NCBI GenBank assembly: GCA_018857735.1
Contig: JABMCL010003286.1
Span: forward strand, 211,001-275,000
Length of the DNA stretch: 64,000 nucleotides
Direction: 5' to 3'
From: Alviniconcha marisindica
Lineage: Eukaryota > Mollusca > Gastropoda > Provannidae
The number at the start of each line of letters is the position of its first letter. Position 1 is the first letter of the stretch. Shown here in pieces: positions 21,231 through 33,387 of this stretch. Under the pieces are notes generated by a model. That model did not search any database. It was not told the DNA's origin and worked only from the letters and a program-made list of their open reading frames with translations. Position numbers and translations under genes: made by a program.

Positions 21231-24029
21231 GAGCCTGAAAAACAAAGAATAAATAGTAACTAACAAATTTTCTCAACAAAAAAAGTGGTTTGTTGCTTTG
21301 CATGGCAAAAGAAACCCATGACAGCAACAAGAAGTGAGGCAAATGTTTGAATTTGGAAAGGGCAATAAGGTTGAAAGTGTAACGTCTCTAGTGCATAAAG
21401 GGATCAAATGTTGTCGAGCAATTCTGTGGCCACACAACTGAGAACGCTAGCAGGTTAGGTTATAAACATGTCTGCGTTAATTACTTGCACATGGCATCTC
21501 CTGACTATCAGAAAGTGATCCAGCACACACACACATCCACACACTCACTCATTCACTGAATCGTTCTACTTTTTCTTGCTCTACTTCCATCTCTCTTTCA
21601 ACACAAATTCAAGTGGAGAATGAAAGTTCCAAATATTATTGAATCAAAAAACATAGTCACAAGCATGTCATAAGCAGACAAAAGAAGGGGTTAGAAGACA
21701 CAAAGGTTCGAAAAGCCAATATAGCTAGGTAAACTTTATCTGATTGTCTCATTCCATGAGAATTTAATGTAAACGACAATTAAGTCAACACAAAATCGTC
21801 CGTGCGGGTTACGAAAGTCTGAGCTACAAACCTGTGAAAAGACAGTTCACAACCGGTGTATCATAAAAAACAAACATCGCCTCACTTTATAATTTCTCAG
21901 TAGGGTCTTACACTGAATTTATGGAAGAAATCTTTAAGGTATCTTCCAAGTCTGTGGATAGTGGAAGATGGGATACACAATAGAATTATTTATGGAAAAG
22001 TCAAACCAAAGCTAATTGCGGAGCTGGCCTTTTCACATAATGTTAAATAGAAAAGTCAAACCTGTTAATCGCGGATATGCAGAACGGGCCTTTTCTAACC
22101 AGTAAAATAAAGGAACTCCATATGAGGTTTAGATCAGAATGGAAAAATGGAGCCAGGCTCGGATAACGAACCTGACCTCTCAGTCAGAACATCATGTAGC
22201 GAAACGCAGTTTAAGATTCAACACATCAATCATGAAATGAGAATTTTTTTTATAACCCATATATATTTGAAACAACTTGTGACTACCACGAAGCTGGCCC
22301 CTGTACCCAATCATTTAAGCGAACATGAAGAATAATCAAACATCAGCGACGCCAGATGTTACGGCAAGATCAAACCATAAAAACTACAACAATCAAACAA
22401 CAATAAAACATCAGTCAGGAACTAGGAAGATAAAAGATAGTCAAACCAACCTGTTGAATGTAGATTAAATTGAGCCAAAACACTAGTTGCACGAATGAAA
22501 TTTTTTGACTTGGAGACTTAGAGACTGACTTGGAGACTGACCTGGAGACTGACCTGGAGACTGACTTGGAGACTGACCTGCAGACTTGGCAAAGTGACTG
22601 CAAAAGAGGGCACACGGTCTTTAAATTTCTGTGAGGGCGAGTGGTGCGGGGATTAAAAGGGAGGGTCTTTTATACCTTGAAAAATACGGCACCGGTGGCC
22701 CAGAATTTGGGATAAAAGAAGAATTTGTAACAGAAAGGGGAAGGCAGCTCTTCCATGCCGTGCATGAACAGGGAGGCTTGTTGTCTACAGCTCGGCCAAC
22801 TGACCGGCGCTAATTGAAACCATCCTTTAGCCAGTGGTTTCACATGGGAAAGGAGACTACTGCACCCCACGACCGCACTAAGACACAGTACCAACGAACT
22901 ACTGACTGAACTAAAAACATTCTCATCTTCTCAACTTCAAAACTTACAAAGACCATTTCACCAATAGTCTGACTAAAGTTAAACTTAGATTTATTTATTT
23001 TTAAAGGGGGGGGGGGGATCAGTAACCCGATGTACTTTAACAAAAGGGCTTTTCTCCACAAAAGTGTTAAAAATACTGGTTGAGTGTTGCTTTATGTCCA
23101 CAGAAATCATAGGCTTATTGGGCACAGGACAAATACTGAAAGAAGCTGTGCCTTCTAATCTCAAAATTTGTGCAACATTTGTGAACCTAGGGGGGATAAT
23201 CTCATACAAGATAGAGTACTGATGAGTAAATTTGTTTATCTGTGTGTGGACATCACAGACATAAAATAATATAGGCTGCTTAACTGGTACCTTTTACTGA
23301 AGGAACACTTGAAACGACCACATCAGGTGATGTCCCCTGAATATTCACCCCAGAGTTCCAACATCTCTTGTAGTTGTAACCATTCAGTAACTTATTGTGC
23401 ATGCATAGTGTATTTAAAATGTATAATCTGTCAAATGTCATGGGGATTCATATCAAGTAAGATGCTTTTCTTTCTTTTCACATGCATTTTCTCACATTCT
23501 CACTTTTACACCTTTTTTCAATCGTAAAACCCTAAGGCTTCGCCTTGTGTAAAAATAGTCTTGAAAGTGTGCATGCTGTTTGTATATGTATTGATCTTTA
23601 CTTTTACCAAGCGATTTGTAGATGGCGATATTCGTTTTAGTTTTATGCTGATCTGAAATATTGGTATAATTTTTACAAGCATAAAATGTAAATAATACAA
23701 TAAAATAAAGGAAAAGCATAATAACCACACAATGTCCTTGGTAAAAGTGAAGATAGCATTATGTTTGTACGAACTGTGAAAAGAAAATTAATCTGCATGC
23801 AGTCACTTTGGAGTTTTAAGCTTTTTAAATAATTGTGTTTGGTGGCCATCTTGGATTGTTTCCATGGCAATGGGTTGTCAAAATGATGTAACATATTTTT
23901 TTGAATTCTTCAAGTCATAATCTTTTAAATACATCCAAATCCCAGACTCTTAGATAAAAGAGGTTTGAGTCCATTTTGCATTACCATGTCCCCCTTAAAG
24001 CAGTGTAGCTTTTCAAATGATCTTTTTGT
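21231..24029. other. Intergenic, no gene recognised
   Basis: Includes a 12-bp repeat of CTTGGAGACTGA type at 22509-22580 and a G tract at 23006-23017. Short ORFs here carry no motif I recognise. Confidence 0.45.
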
Positions 24030-24190
24030 TTCTACATCAGATCTTGGCTCAAATTGGTGTAATGCTGCTGATCGTTAGAGCACAAACACCATGTCGACGT
24101 TGTTAAGGGAGCATGTTCACGGAATGCAACTCTCATTTGGAGGCTTCAGAATTTATTGCCCTTGAACAGTATTATTCTATGTCTGTGGTG
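24030..24190 (+). repeat. Dispersed repeat (copy of 6995-7165)
   Basis: See 6995-7165; order of shared blocks is preserved. Confidence 0.75.
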
Positions 24191-24609
24191 GGCATGCACA
24201 TATAAGGATTAATGCATTTATATTGTGTAATATAATGATGCACATGTGCATATGATATGTGCATATGGCTCGCAATCCTGCACACAGTTGTTCTTACACC
24301 CTCCTCTTTTGCTGTATATGACATGTATCGCAATAATAAATGCATTTCTAACGCACCAAATCCCTCTGTGAGTGTGATGAATGTGTGAAGCTCAGAGCAC
24401 TATGTATGAAACATTACAACAATACAAAAACTGATATCATAATGCACTACATATCCCACTCTTTATCTCACTCTCCTCCGCATGCCCATGCATGTGACTC
24501 AGTCACACGCATGCACATATACACACTATCTCACAACTCCTTGCTCCCCCCGCCCCCCACCCACATAATCACTTGTCAGTAGAAACATCAGCAGTAAAAA
24601 ATTTAAAAA

Positions 24610-24890
24610 ACGGAAAGGCACAGCCTCCAAAGCCTGTGAGACCGAGAGGGCTAGAGTAGCTCAGAGTAGGCCGAAGTAAAACAAAACAGTTTTACGAGAT
24701 GTTTTGAACTGTGAGAGAGAACTGCAGTGTCTGAATGAGCAGGGAGGTTGTTCAAAGAAACAGAAAACAACGGCAGCTATCTTCAAAATTGTCCTTTCTT
24801 TGACTGGCAGCCAGTGAAGTGTTTTGGGAAGTGGGCTGGCTTGATTATGTCTGCTTTTGCACACACCAAAAAAGCAACTTTTGCTGCAAG
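24610..24890 (-). pseudogene. LINE reverse transcriptase C-terminal fragment
   Basis: Minus-strand frame reads LPKTLHWLPVKERTILKIA, the LHWLPVxxRIxFKI motif found after the polymerase domain in many animal non-LTR retrotransposons. The following sequence is too degenerate to follow. Confidence 0.5.
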
Positions 24891-25124
24891 GGTTTAAACA
24901 TTTTGCAGCTTGTACATCTGATCACAGTTGATGTCAATGAGCAGGGTTAGATACCCCTGACCCCACCCACTGAACACATATGCAAATGCCTACCCCTTTA
25001 CCAAGTCCAGCTGAGGGAGGGGAAAGTAAAGGAAATATACCTAGCTAGTTGAACCTGCTTATAATAAATACAAGGCACACTTGGTTAGTCAGGTGCATAC
25101 AGCATGAGACAAAACCAATTTTTA

Positions 25125-25440
25125 GTCAGTACCAGACAGAGTCCTTTGATCCTGAAACTGGCTCAACATATAAGCAATTCTGGCCTCCACGTGATTTGTG
25201 ATAATCAAAAACAATGAGGCCCAGTCCAGTGCACTTGAAGCAACAAAGGGAGTTAATTAGCACTCAAACTATGCCACATGCACAACAAAAAAGACCTGAA
25301 TCACCTGTGGTAACTCTCACATGTCTGGGTTATTATACATGGTACATATCTTCACCAAAGGTACAGCCTCAAAAAAGGATGCCCCATAGTGGTATATTAT
25401 AGTCTCTCCATTTCAGGCACACTCAGCAACACCTGTAGGT
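25125..25440 (+). repeat. Repeat X, left copy flanking R-A copy A
   Basis: Shares CAGACAGAGTCCTTTGATC, TGGCTCAACATATAA, AAAGGGAGTTAATT, ACCTGAATC and CAGGCACACT, in order, with 26105-26590. The two copies are direct repeats around R-A copy A. Confidence 0.75.
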
Positions 25441-25454
25441 GTGTACAGCAAGTT

Positions 25455-26095
25455 AATAACTGGATTTTAACATCCTGTGAACCACACAGGATCACCTCAG
25501 AACAATCAAACTCTGTCATAAGCAAATACACATTTCCAAACTCTTCTCATATATATATACACACACAAAACCAATCCCTACACAAACATAAAACAAAATA
25601 TGTACACACAAACACCAAATGCAAATATTCAAAAAGTTAGTCACTTCAATATTACCCTTGTTAAAAAAGCATATAAAGCTAGGCCATGTTGGTATCGTCA
25701 AACATTTTGTCTAATTTACCAAAACCAGATCGATGAAAAATCTATTGAAAAAAAAGAAAAAGGAATGGACAGAAACAATAAAAAAAAGTTTTAAATTGTA
25801 TAAATCCTTAAATGCATAATAGCAGATACCAGTGCCATATGGCAGAAAGCTGCACATACCAGCTATTATCTCCTAGCTGCTTGACAACAGCCTTGCAAAA
25901 AAGCCCAACTCTTATAGTCTTAACAAGATGTCAGAAAATCTTCTGTAAAAAGTAAGGAGAATGGAGCACGAGAAGCAAAATGACAAGACAGGAAGAGCAC
26001 GAGAAAGAGGCAGAAAAACAAGAGAGGAAAGGGGGATCAAATGACAGCCCTGAGATTCCAGACAGGAGAGGGATATAATACATTTCTGGAATTGA
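25455..26095 (+). repeat. R-A copy A
   Basis: From ACTGGATTTTAACATCCTGT to TGAGATTCCAGACAGG, plus strand, with the usual internal landmarks. It lies between two copies of repeat X. Confidence 0.85.
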
Positions 26096-26104
26096 TTCAA
26101 AGAC

Positions 26105-26590
26105 AAAATACTTCTCTTTTTTTTTGGTAAAGGATCAGACATAGTCCTTTGATCTTGAAATTGGCTCAACATATAAACACATAATACCATGAGAGTGATT
26201 TACTATGTATGGCACTTGCAAAGAATTGGTGAAAACAAAGGGAGTTAATTGGCACTCACAAGACAACACATGACCACACCTGAATCGCCCACAGTACTTC
26301 TTATGTCCCTCATGGGAGTAAATTATACAAGATATTCAATTCAAAAGACTTTACTGTGCATTGCAATCATAACAATTAAACAGAAATTGTTCTTCATTCA
26401 CACCAACTCTGCCACATTAAACAATGCAGTTAAATTAAGTTAAACACATTAAAAACAGAAGAAGGTATAACACATAAAACAGCTGTCATAGATTTTAAAT
26501 TCAACTAAAGGTACATCCTCAGAAAGGACACACCCTATCCTCCACGACAGGCACACTTGGTGACACATTCAGCACCCTGATGACGACCGG
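26105..26590 (+). repeat. Repeat X, right copy
   Basis: Direct copy of 25125-25440 with an added internal stretch of about 150 bp. Confidence 0.7.
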
Positions 26591-26679
26591 TTAACAAGCG
26601 TATGCCTCGCATCAGCTATTAATTAATAAATGACCTCCTTTGAAACATTTACCTACATTTGTTATGCAGAGCTCTGGCT

Positions 26680-27325
26680 CTAGTCTAGGCCTTTACAAAC
26701 TTTCTGAACAACACTAGCCACATTAGACAATTCACTGGAATTACATACTGCTTTTACAGACAACTCTGCATCAGGAAAAACTTCTTTGAGAAAACCAAGA
26801 CACATCACAGCTTCTTGCTTGAGCCTGTTCTTTACACTCTCTGGAGTTGTAGTCCTATCACTCACAACATCCTGTATCAATTTCATGATACTTTTCACGA
26901 TTACTTCAGAATGGGGGGGTATGCGAGGCCAGGCATTCCGAAGCAGGGCTCTGAGAATGTTCAACGTATTCAACCTTGCCTGTTCCTCTGGCCCGTCAAA
27001 CACCTCCAGATAGTCTGACACAAGGCTGACAAGCTGACCAAGATGTCTGACCACACACACACCAAGAGTGTCCACAAATTCGGCAATACACTGTGTATAA
27101 ATCCGCCTCAGAACAATTCCATTCTCTGTGATGGCATTAGTGATGATGATGGAGAAGATGGCATCAATGTGCTTTGGACTTGTCTGTGTGGCCGGTTTTG
27201 CAGGATCTTTGTCGATGATGGGAAGAACAGTCAGCAGGGCCGGATGAAGGACGTTCATAATGTCAGGTTCTCTTGTGTAGATCTGCTGCTTGAGAGCAGT
27301 GTACATCACTTCTACTCTGCCGTAC
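26680..27325 (-). CDS. TTI2: TTI2 exon 2 (TELO2-interacting protein 2, C-terminal part)
   Basis: TTI2 is a subunit of the TTT complex (TELO2-TTI1-TTI2), a co-chaperone that works with Hsp90 to fold and stabilise PIKK kinases such as ATM, ATR and mTOR. This 646-nt exon encodes residues 286-499 and the stop (TAG at 26680-26682), after completing Trp285. Signature stretches are YGRVEVMYTAL, LRRIYTQCI, VRHLGQLV, YLEVFDGPEEQARL and TPESVKNRLKQEAVMCL, colinear with the human C-terminal region (YLEVYDGPEEEARL and TPESVKSALLQEA there). The protein is all alpha-helical repeats with no catalytic residues. The acceptor is TTTTGTACAG|G and its phase matches exon 1 exactly. Total length of 499 residues compares with about 508 in human. 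No polyadenylation signal was found within 200 bp. Confidence 0.93.
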
Positions 27326-27519
27326 CTGTACAAAAGAAAAGAGAAAGTATTAATTAGTAATTTAAATAAAACATATAGTAGCCAATACCGCAAATTAAAA
27401 AACAGAGTACTGCAAAAAAAAAGTGTACAGCAAAGTATCCAACCAGCATTCTCGACAATGCACAACTGCGGGTCTATTATGCACAGATTTTCCACAGTGA
27501 TCCACTCTTCGCCCTGGAA

Positions 27520-27713
27520 TCAAAATGATTTAATTACAGTTTTTGCAACAATTACTTTTCCTTTCTTCACTGATGTGTGTATTCCAATGGAACAACGAAC
27601 AAAACTGAGGCTGTTACATGGCTGTTCCAATAAAAACAAGTTGGTGAAGGAAGCAAAATAAAGAAGTAACTGTTGCATGAACAGTAATTCCAATTGATTA
27701 TTTGGCTACTGTT
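27520..27713. mobile_element. MITE-like element, copy 2
   Basis: Reverse-oriented relative of 4361-4567: read on the minus strand it begins AGCCAAATAATCAATTGGAA and shares TTACTTCTTTATTTTGCTTCC. Ends are imperfect inverted repeats. Confidence 0.65.
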
Positions 27714-28479
27714 AAGCCATATTATGCGAACGGACAAAGCTAGGTTCACATTCACACACTCAGTTATGTAGTCACAAACAAACAATTAAACTTAAATCAG
27801 TACAGGGATGGCCACCCCTCAACATCCCCCTTACTTCACATGTGATTACTGTGATGTGTTCATTTAGAACTGGTGCTGAACAATGATCAAATAAAAATAA
27901 TTTTAAAAAATGAGTAAATAAAAACAAATTCACCTTCATGTAGTAATGTACAAAAAACATTAACTGATAAACCTTTTCCTTGGGGAATAATTAAATGAAT
28001 ACTGATCCTCAGTTTTCACTCTATTCCTTCCATGTACAGATACTTAAAAATAAACCCAAGACAAGATAATGCTCATCACCACTTAACAGTATTGGCAACA
28101 AAAGTTTACATTCATGTCCTTCTGTTATCCTTCTGCAACTGTCTTGGGGCTGTGAGCAAAAATGAAGTGCCTTTCCCACAGTTTCTCCAGCTGTGTTTGG
28201 CACAACCTACACCTCACCCCTTTCTCCATAATATTTTAGTTGCCTTAAAATAAAATAAAAATGTTTAAATTGCAAACAACAAAATAAATTATTCATGATA
28301 TAATAAAAACATTAAAAATTGAAATAGACAAAATAAAACTTTATCATATATTAGACTACAGATAAAGGTCTGGTCCAATACAAAACTGCTCTTCCAGCTC
28401 AAATCATTGTGTTCAGTTGCTAGGTACATTAAAAGTCAGTGTTGTAATCACTCATGAATCCACTTTCTCTTTGGTTTGT

Positions 28480-29370
28480 GACATGTTCACTGTGAACGTG
28501 TTAGTGTATCCAGTGCACTTGAAGGCTCTTCAGAGACTGGTGAACTGGCGGCCAGTGTTTTGTCCACACTCTTCCCAACAACCTCAGGTTCTTCCGGGCT
28601 CTGCTGCCAGTCACTTGTCTGGTCCTGTGGTTCTGGAACATTTCAGATGCATGTGGGTCAAATGTGCATTCTGTTTCTTTAGTACACACCACCTGTGTCA
28701 CCTTCAAGTTCAATGATGTAGGAATGTTCATCCTTCTTGCTTTGGACTGTACCATTTCTCCACCTCTGTCCCTCCAGGTGCTGATAGTACACAGGTTGTC
28801 CGGTTTGGAGTGGGACCATGTCTCTTGCACGTCTGTTGTAGCTTTGCCTTACAGTCTGTTGCCTTCGGGTACGCCTCTTCTGTGCCATTGCTGACTGCTT
28901 CTTGTTCACTGGTCAGTTTGTGACTGCTGGAAGTCTGGTTCTTGTCAGTCATCCAAACATCAGTTGTGTAGGACTGAGGCCAGTGACAGTGTCCCGCTGA
29001 AGGGTGTTCCTGCGCTCAAGCAAAGTTTCATAAACATCAGTGCCATCTTGCAGACACTTGTACATCATGTGCTTGACAGTCTTTACAGCTGCTTCAGCTT
29101 TTCCATTGGACTGATGATGACATGGTGTGAACAATGCCCTGCTTGTTGACCATGCTGTGGAACTGTGTGGAGGTGAACTGAGGGCCCTGGTCAGAGATGA
29201 TTTCAGATGGAACACCATATCAAGCAAAATGAACTTGATGCTTCATGATGACATCCTTGGCTGTTGTGCTGGTCAAGTAGTTGACCTCGATGAAAGGAGT
29301 AGTCAACTGTCATGAGGTACTGTCGTCCATCCAGTTCAAAGAGATAAATTCCAAGGTTCCAGGCGAGATC
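28480..29370 (-). pseudogene. Ty3/gypsy-type integrase remnant
   Basis: Minus-strand frames, broken by several frameshifts, encode a retroviral-type integrase core: FELDGRQYLMTVDY (first Asp), SDQGPQFTS (second Asp), then HHQSNGKAEAAVKTVKHMMY (Glu), and TLQRDTVTGLSPTQLMFG. After it come RRARDMVPLQTGQPVYYQ and LEGQRWRNGTV, the C-terminal DNA-binding region, then a short variable tail. This is the pol region of an LTR retrotransposon. Protease, reverse transcriptase and RNase H are absent, and nothing resembling a 3' LTR follows. Dead element. Confidence 0.85.
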
Positions 29371-29579
29371 AAAAGATCAAGAGATCTAGAGGAGGGAGGT
29401 GGAGCTGGACCTTCAAGTTCGCCCAGAAGAGATAATGAGTAGGGAGGTGGAGCTGGGCTGCGAAAGTTGGACTTCTTTCGCTTCGAGTTGTTCCTCAACA
29501 GCAGTGCAACGGACATTGTCTTTGTGACTCTGCCCAAGCACGGCAGTTGAAACAGCAGTTGCACAGTGCACTAGTCGCT
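29371..29579 (-). mobile_element. Internal sequence between LTR-like block and integrase
   Basis: About 200 bp with a short minus-strand frame and a repeated AGGTGGAGCTGG motif. It joins the LTR-like block directly to the integrase start, so most of gag-pol is deleted. I cannot assign it to gag with confidence. Confidence 0.4.
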
Positions 29580-30573
29580 GTGCAATGGCCAGGGGACATG
29601 CTTTAACACTTCCATTGTTCTGGCAGTGGTTGTCCCTACTATGTCAACCTACATCTGAGGACATTAAACAACACTACCTACCTACCTACCGCTTTCTGTA
29701 CCATGCGCTGAAAAGTGCTGGTCAACCCCACCTTATGCCCCGAGTCTACATGCTGAAAAGTGTGTTGCTCTTCCCTTAGTTAGAGGACTCGGTGCTGAAA
29801 AGTGCTAGTCCACCCCTACCCCCTGAGTTTACATGCTGAAATGTGTGTTGCTCTTCCCTTAGTTATTAGAAGACCTGTGCTGCAAAGTGCAGGCACGCAT
29901 GTTTAGTTATTAGATGACTTGTGCTGCAAAGTGTGAGTGTTAGTTAATTTTATGTTTGTTTGTCTTCTTGTGCTGCAAAGTGCAAGTATTAGTTAAGTTA
30001 GTGCATGGGTGCAACTTTTGTAGGTAATTGGTACTGAGCCTATGCTGGCAGCTAAATTAGCTATGGTTTAGTGTGTAGGTTAGGCATAGTTATGTGTCAG
30101 TTTGGTTTGTTCTTGTACTTACTGTATGCGTAACATGCAGTAAATAAAATTGTATGCATTTCTTTATTTGGTTCGTCACTATAATGGAAGTCAGAATATG
30201 TACTGAGATGGAGTGTGGTCAGTGCGCGCGTCTGTGAGTGTGCCTCAGTGTTTTCGTCATGTCGGTACACGTGTACAACTTCTGTCTCCCCTTATCGTTT
30301 ATCTAGTGTCTGTTTTAAGTGGCATATGTGCATAGTGAAACGGTGCATCTACCTCTGAGGAGCAGACAAGCAACCAAACACTAACACAGGTGTTTTTTTG
30401 GATACCAAGGTCAGTTGATTGTAGTGATTTTGAACACAACGTGAGGAACACTGAAAGGCACACTACATGAAGAAGACTAGAGACAATTGTGTATTCCACT
30501 GTGAGTGTCTCTCCTTGGCAATCTCCAGCCTCACCCTGAACCTAAAATGAGGAACGGGCTGCAGGTCCGGTTA
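29580..30573 (-). mobile_element. LTR-like block of the gypsy-type element
   Basis: On the minus strand it starts TGTAACCGGACCTGCAGCCC and matches 9677-10497, including the subrepeats with GCACTTTGCAGCACA. Placed upstream of the integrase on the same strand, it fits a 5' LTR. The inner boundary is approximate. Confidence 0.65.
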
Positions 30574-30654
30574 CAATAGTAATGATGGAGCATTTGTGGT
30601 GTGATGTTGTTTTTTGTTGTTTTCAATACAAAAACAGTTGCTACTGAATATTCA

Positions 30655-30725
30655 TGTTGTGACCCCCAGTTTTGGCTGTTTGACCCTTAGATTTTTTGAC
30701 AGTGGGTCATTGTGACCCTCTATTG
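30655..30725 (-). repeat. Short dispersed repeat (copy of 4085-4140)
   Basis: Reverse complement of 4085-4140 around TTTGACCCTTAGATTTTTTG. Confidence 0.7.
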
Positions 30726-30868
30726 GGAGCATTGAAAAACAGTGTACAAAATTACAAAGTGAAAACACATGTATGTGTACACACACACACACATATATAT
30801 ATATGGTAAACTGTAAACATGTCATGTTAATTGTTATAAAAAACAAAATTTTGCCTGTGACTGCCTTC

Positions 30869-31090
30869 AGAAGTGTCTGTGCAATAGCCTTGCCTTTAGA
30901 AGTGTCTGTGCAATAGCCTTGCCTTTAGAAGTGTCTGTGCAATAGCCTTGCCTTCAGAAGTGTCTGTCCAATAGCCTTGCCTTTAGAAGTGTCTGTGCAA
31001 TAGCCTTGCCTTTACAAGTGTCTGTGCAATAGCCTTGCCTTCAGAAGTGTCTGTGCAATAGCCTTGCCTTTACAAGTGTCTGTGCAATAG
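30869..31090. repeat. 29-bp tandem repeat, 7.7 copies
   Basis: Units AGAAGTGTCTGTGCAATAGC plus CTTGCCTTT follow each other directly, with single-base variants and no spacers. Confidence 0.95.
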
Positions 31091-31659
31091 AATCAAAGAT
31101 GTTTGTAGTTGTAGCACTTCATAAAATACCTTGAGTAATTATCTCCATTAACTGATCACCATCAAAAATATATTTCTAATGAATGACTGCTGTGTCATAC
31201 CCAACATGTTAAAATAAGGTTTGTTGCCTCTGCAGCAAAATCCCCCCCCCCCCCCCCCCCCAACCCATAACGTGCCTAGATATTGCAACCTGCTGGTCAC
31301 TGTTATTGTCAGCATGTGCTTACTTTATTATCAGTATCATGCTAGGCCTGGTTATTGGTAAAATTATACCAACACAGCTAGTTTGGATGCAGCAATATCT
31401 GTGTACTGGTAGTTAGACTAGGTTAACACTTCTTACATCAGCTTTAAAAAATGCAATGGGGAGAGGGAGAGGATATATATTGTAAAAAATGTAAGTGTAA
31501 CAGATGCATAATTTATAATTATAATACTAATAATAATGTACATTTAGCATGTGCTCATCAACGCCCTCAGCGCTCACATGATACATATTAACCTAAATAT
31601 GATATTCTATACACATGTAGAGCATAGTTCTACCAAAACAATTTACACTAAGTATTATA

Positions 31660-31660
<1 letters not shown>

Positions 31661-31709
<49 letters not shown>

Positions 31710-31728
31710 GATACACACACACACACAA
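31661..31728. repeat. (AC)n microsatellite
   Basis: About 23 AC units, a short break near 31708, then more AC. Confidence 0.96.
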
Positions 31729-32680
31729 TGACTGTAGCAGAAACTGGGTACTGATATTAGTTAGGATGAAAATACAGTGAGAAGAGGAAGTTTTTCAGTT
31801 TGGCTTAATTTATGAGTCATTTGGCAAACAACTTTTACAATGCATGGTGTACTGTTTTTACAAAACCCAAGAAACATCTGATCTATTGTGTGCTTGTCAT
31901 GTGGACAGGGCATGGTAGAACAATTTTAACCATTCAGCCAATTAAATCAAAAGCAAAGCTTTTCTCAAAATTGCACAAATTATGGAAATAAACCAGACAA
32001 TTCAAAAACAATGTTACAGGGTCTATCCCACTTGCCTAGATCTACAAAACAAGTTCATACATCAATCCTTTCATAATTGCTTTCACAATAACTACGTCAA
32101 CAACATCAAAAACCTTGTGTGGGCTACTCGTCAAACATGTATGCTGAGGCTTTTCACTGGGTCCCTAAAGTTGTTTATATTTTAATTCAAAACAAAATGA
32201 AAATGGAAGAATTGATCATCTTTTGATTGTTCTTTTGAAATTTGCCAGAGACAAGGTTGTTGGACAGCTGATCAAAACTGTGTTAATGGAAAGACACAGT
32301 CCTGATTTGTGTTCATTACCACCATGTGCCACACTCAGTGACTCACCCACCAACCACATTTTGTTATTATTAAAGATGCCAATGGAATAATACAGGCAGA
32401 ACCCTGTTAATATGTTAAATACTGAGCTGAAAGTAAGCATCAGCATGTCCAATAAAAGCAGGCACTGAAACTGGGAAATCGCATAGGTAATGTTTTAGTA
32501 TTACTAACTAGTACAATATTATTGTTACTTTTTTGTTAGTTAACTGGAGTAGATGTGTAGATCTATCATTAACTGGAAAAAGCGGGAGATGTGTACAAGA
32601 AGAATACTTAACGAACATCATGTGCCTATGGCCATGCCGATGACATATATGAACAAATTCAGAAGGCTTTGGAGCCTAGT

Positions 32681-32965
32681 GAGCCGGTTTGGCTTAGTGG
32701 TAAGGCGTTAGGTTGGTAAGCGGAAGGACCTCAGTTCGATACCACTTCGGCTCTCCTTTCTCTTCAAAAAGGCTGTAGTTTGTGGACACTGTCTTGTGAC
32801 TTTGTCCATCACTTCCTACTGAAACTTTAAAATGGCTCTCATCGCTGCCCATCTTAATGCAGGAATCATTCTGGTGGTGACAGTGTAGCGATAGGTGTAT
32901 TATCTCCCTCTCCCCCTGTCCCTAATAAGCCTTATGGTTTCTGTGGACATTAAGCACCATGTTTA
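32681..32965 (+). mobile_element. tRNA-derived SINE
   Basis: The head has a pol III A box TGGCTTAGTGG (32690-32700) and B box AGTTCGATACC (32733-32743) at tRNA spacing, with GAGCCG...CGGCTC forming an acceptor-like stem. A body of about 190 bp follows and ends with CTGTGGACATTAAGCACC, a tail also seen near 29655 and 60775. Transcribed by RNA polymerase III when active and mobilised by a partner LINE (family knowledge). Anticodon arm is degenerate, so it is not a functional tRNA gene. Confidence 0.75.
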
Positions 32966-33387
32966 CTTACTTTGGAGCCTTTGCCATTTTCCCATTATGG
33001 AGTCTGGACATTTCTTATAATTTGTGTACTGTATCAATATGATAATGACTAAGCAAAATACTTTCACTACATCCTGTTAGCAACATCCAAACAGTAGTAG
33101 TAGTAGTACCACCCACACTGTGGGATCACAATATATAGATTTTTTAAATGTGCTTTTGTTTAATTTAATGTGGTGGGTGGGTGGGGGGGGGGGGGGGGGG
33201 GGGGGAGTTTTGATGTAAGCATAAACTTAATGAATACAACGCAGAGTCAACAGTAAAACTAAAAGTTAAAGCTTAACATAATATTAATAACATTAACAAA
33301 CAGTGAAAGTTAAGGCTTAATGAAAGAGGATTAGTCTTCATGATGGGTTCCATTGTGTCACTACAACAATAGTGCTTTAAACTTTAC

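Larger units (their letters stand above)
27326..33387. other. TTI2 intron 1
   Basis: A 6.06 kb intron (donor ATG|GTAAAG, acceptor TACAG). It contains the MITE at 27520-27713, a broken gypsy-type element on the same strand as TTI2 (28480-30573), a 29-bp tandem repeat, microsatellites, poly-C (31242-31261), a SINE and poly-G (33183-33205). No other exon of TTI2 is needed: exon 1 and exon 2 join without a gap in the alignment to the human protein. Confidence 0.8.

Noticed and set aside
30869..31090. 29-bp regular repeat that resembles a CRISPR array
   Set aside because: Units are directly adjacent with no spacers, in an intron of an animal gene.
32681..32755. Candidate tRNA gene
   Set aside because: A and B boxes are fine but the anticodon arm is poor and a SINE body follows.
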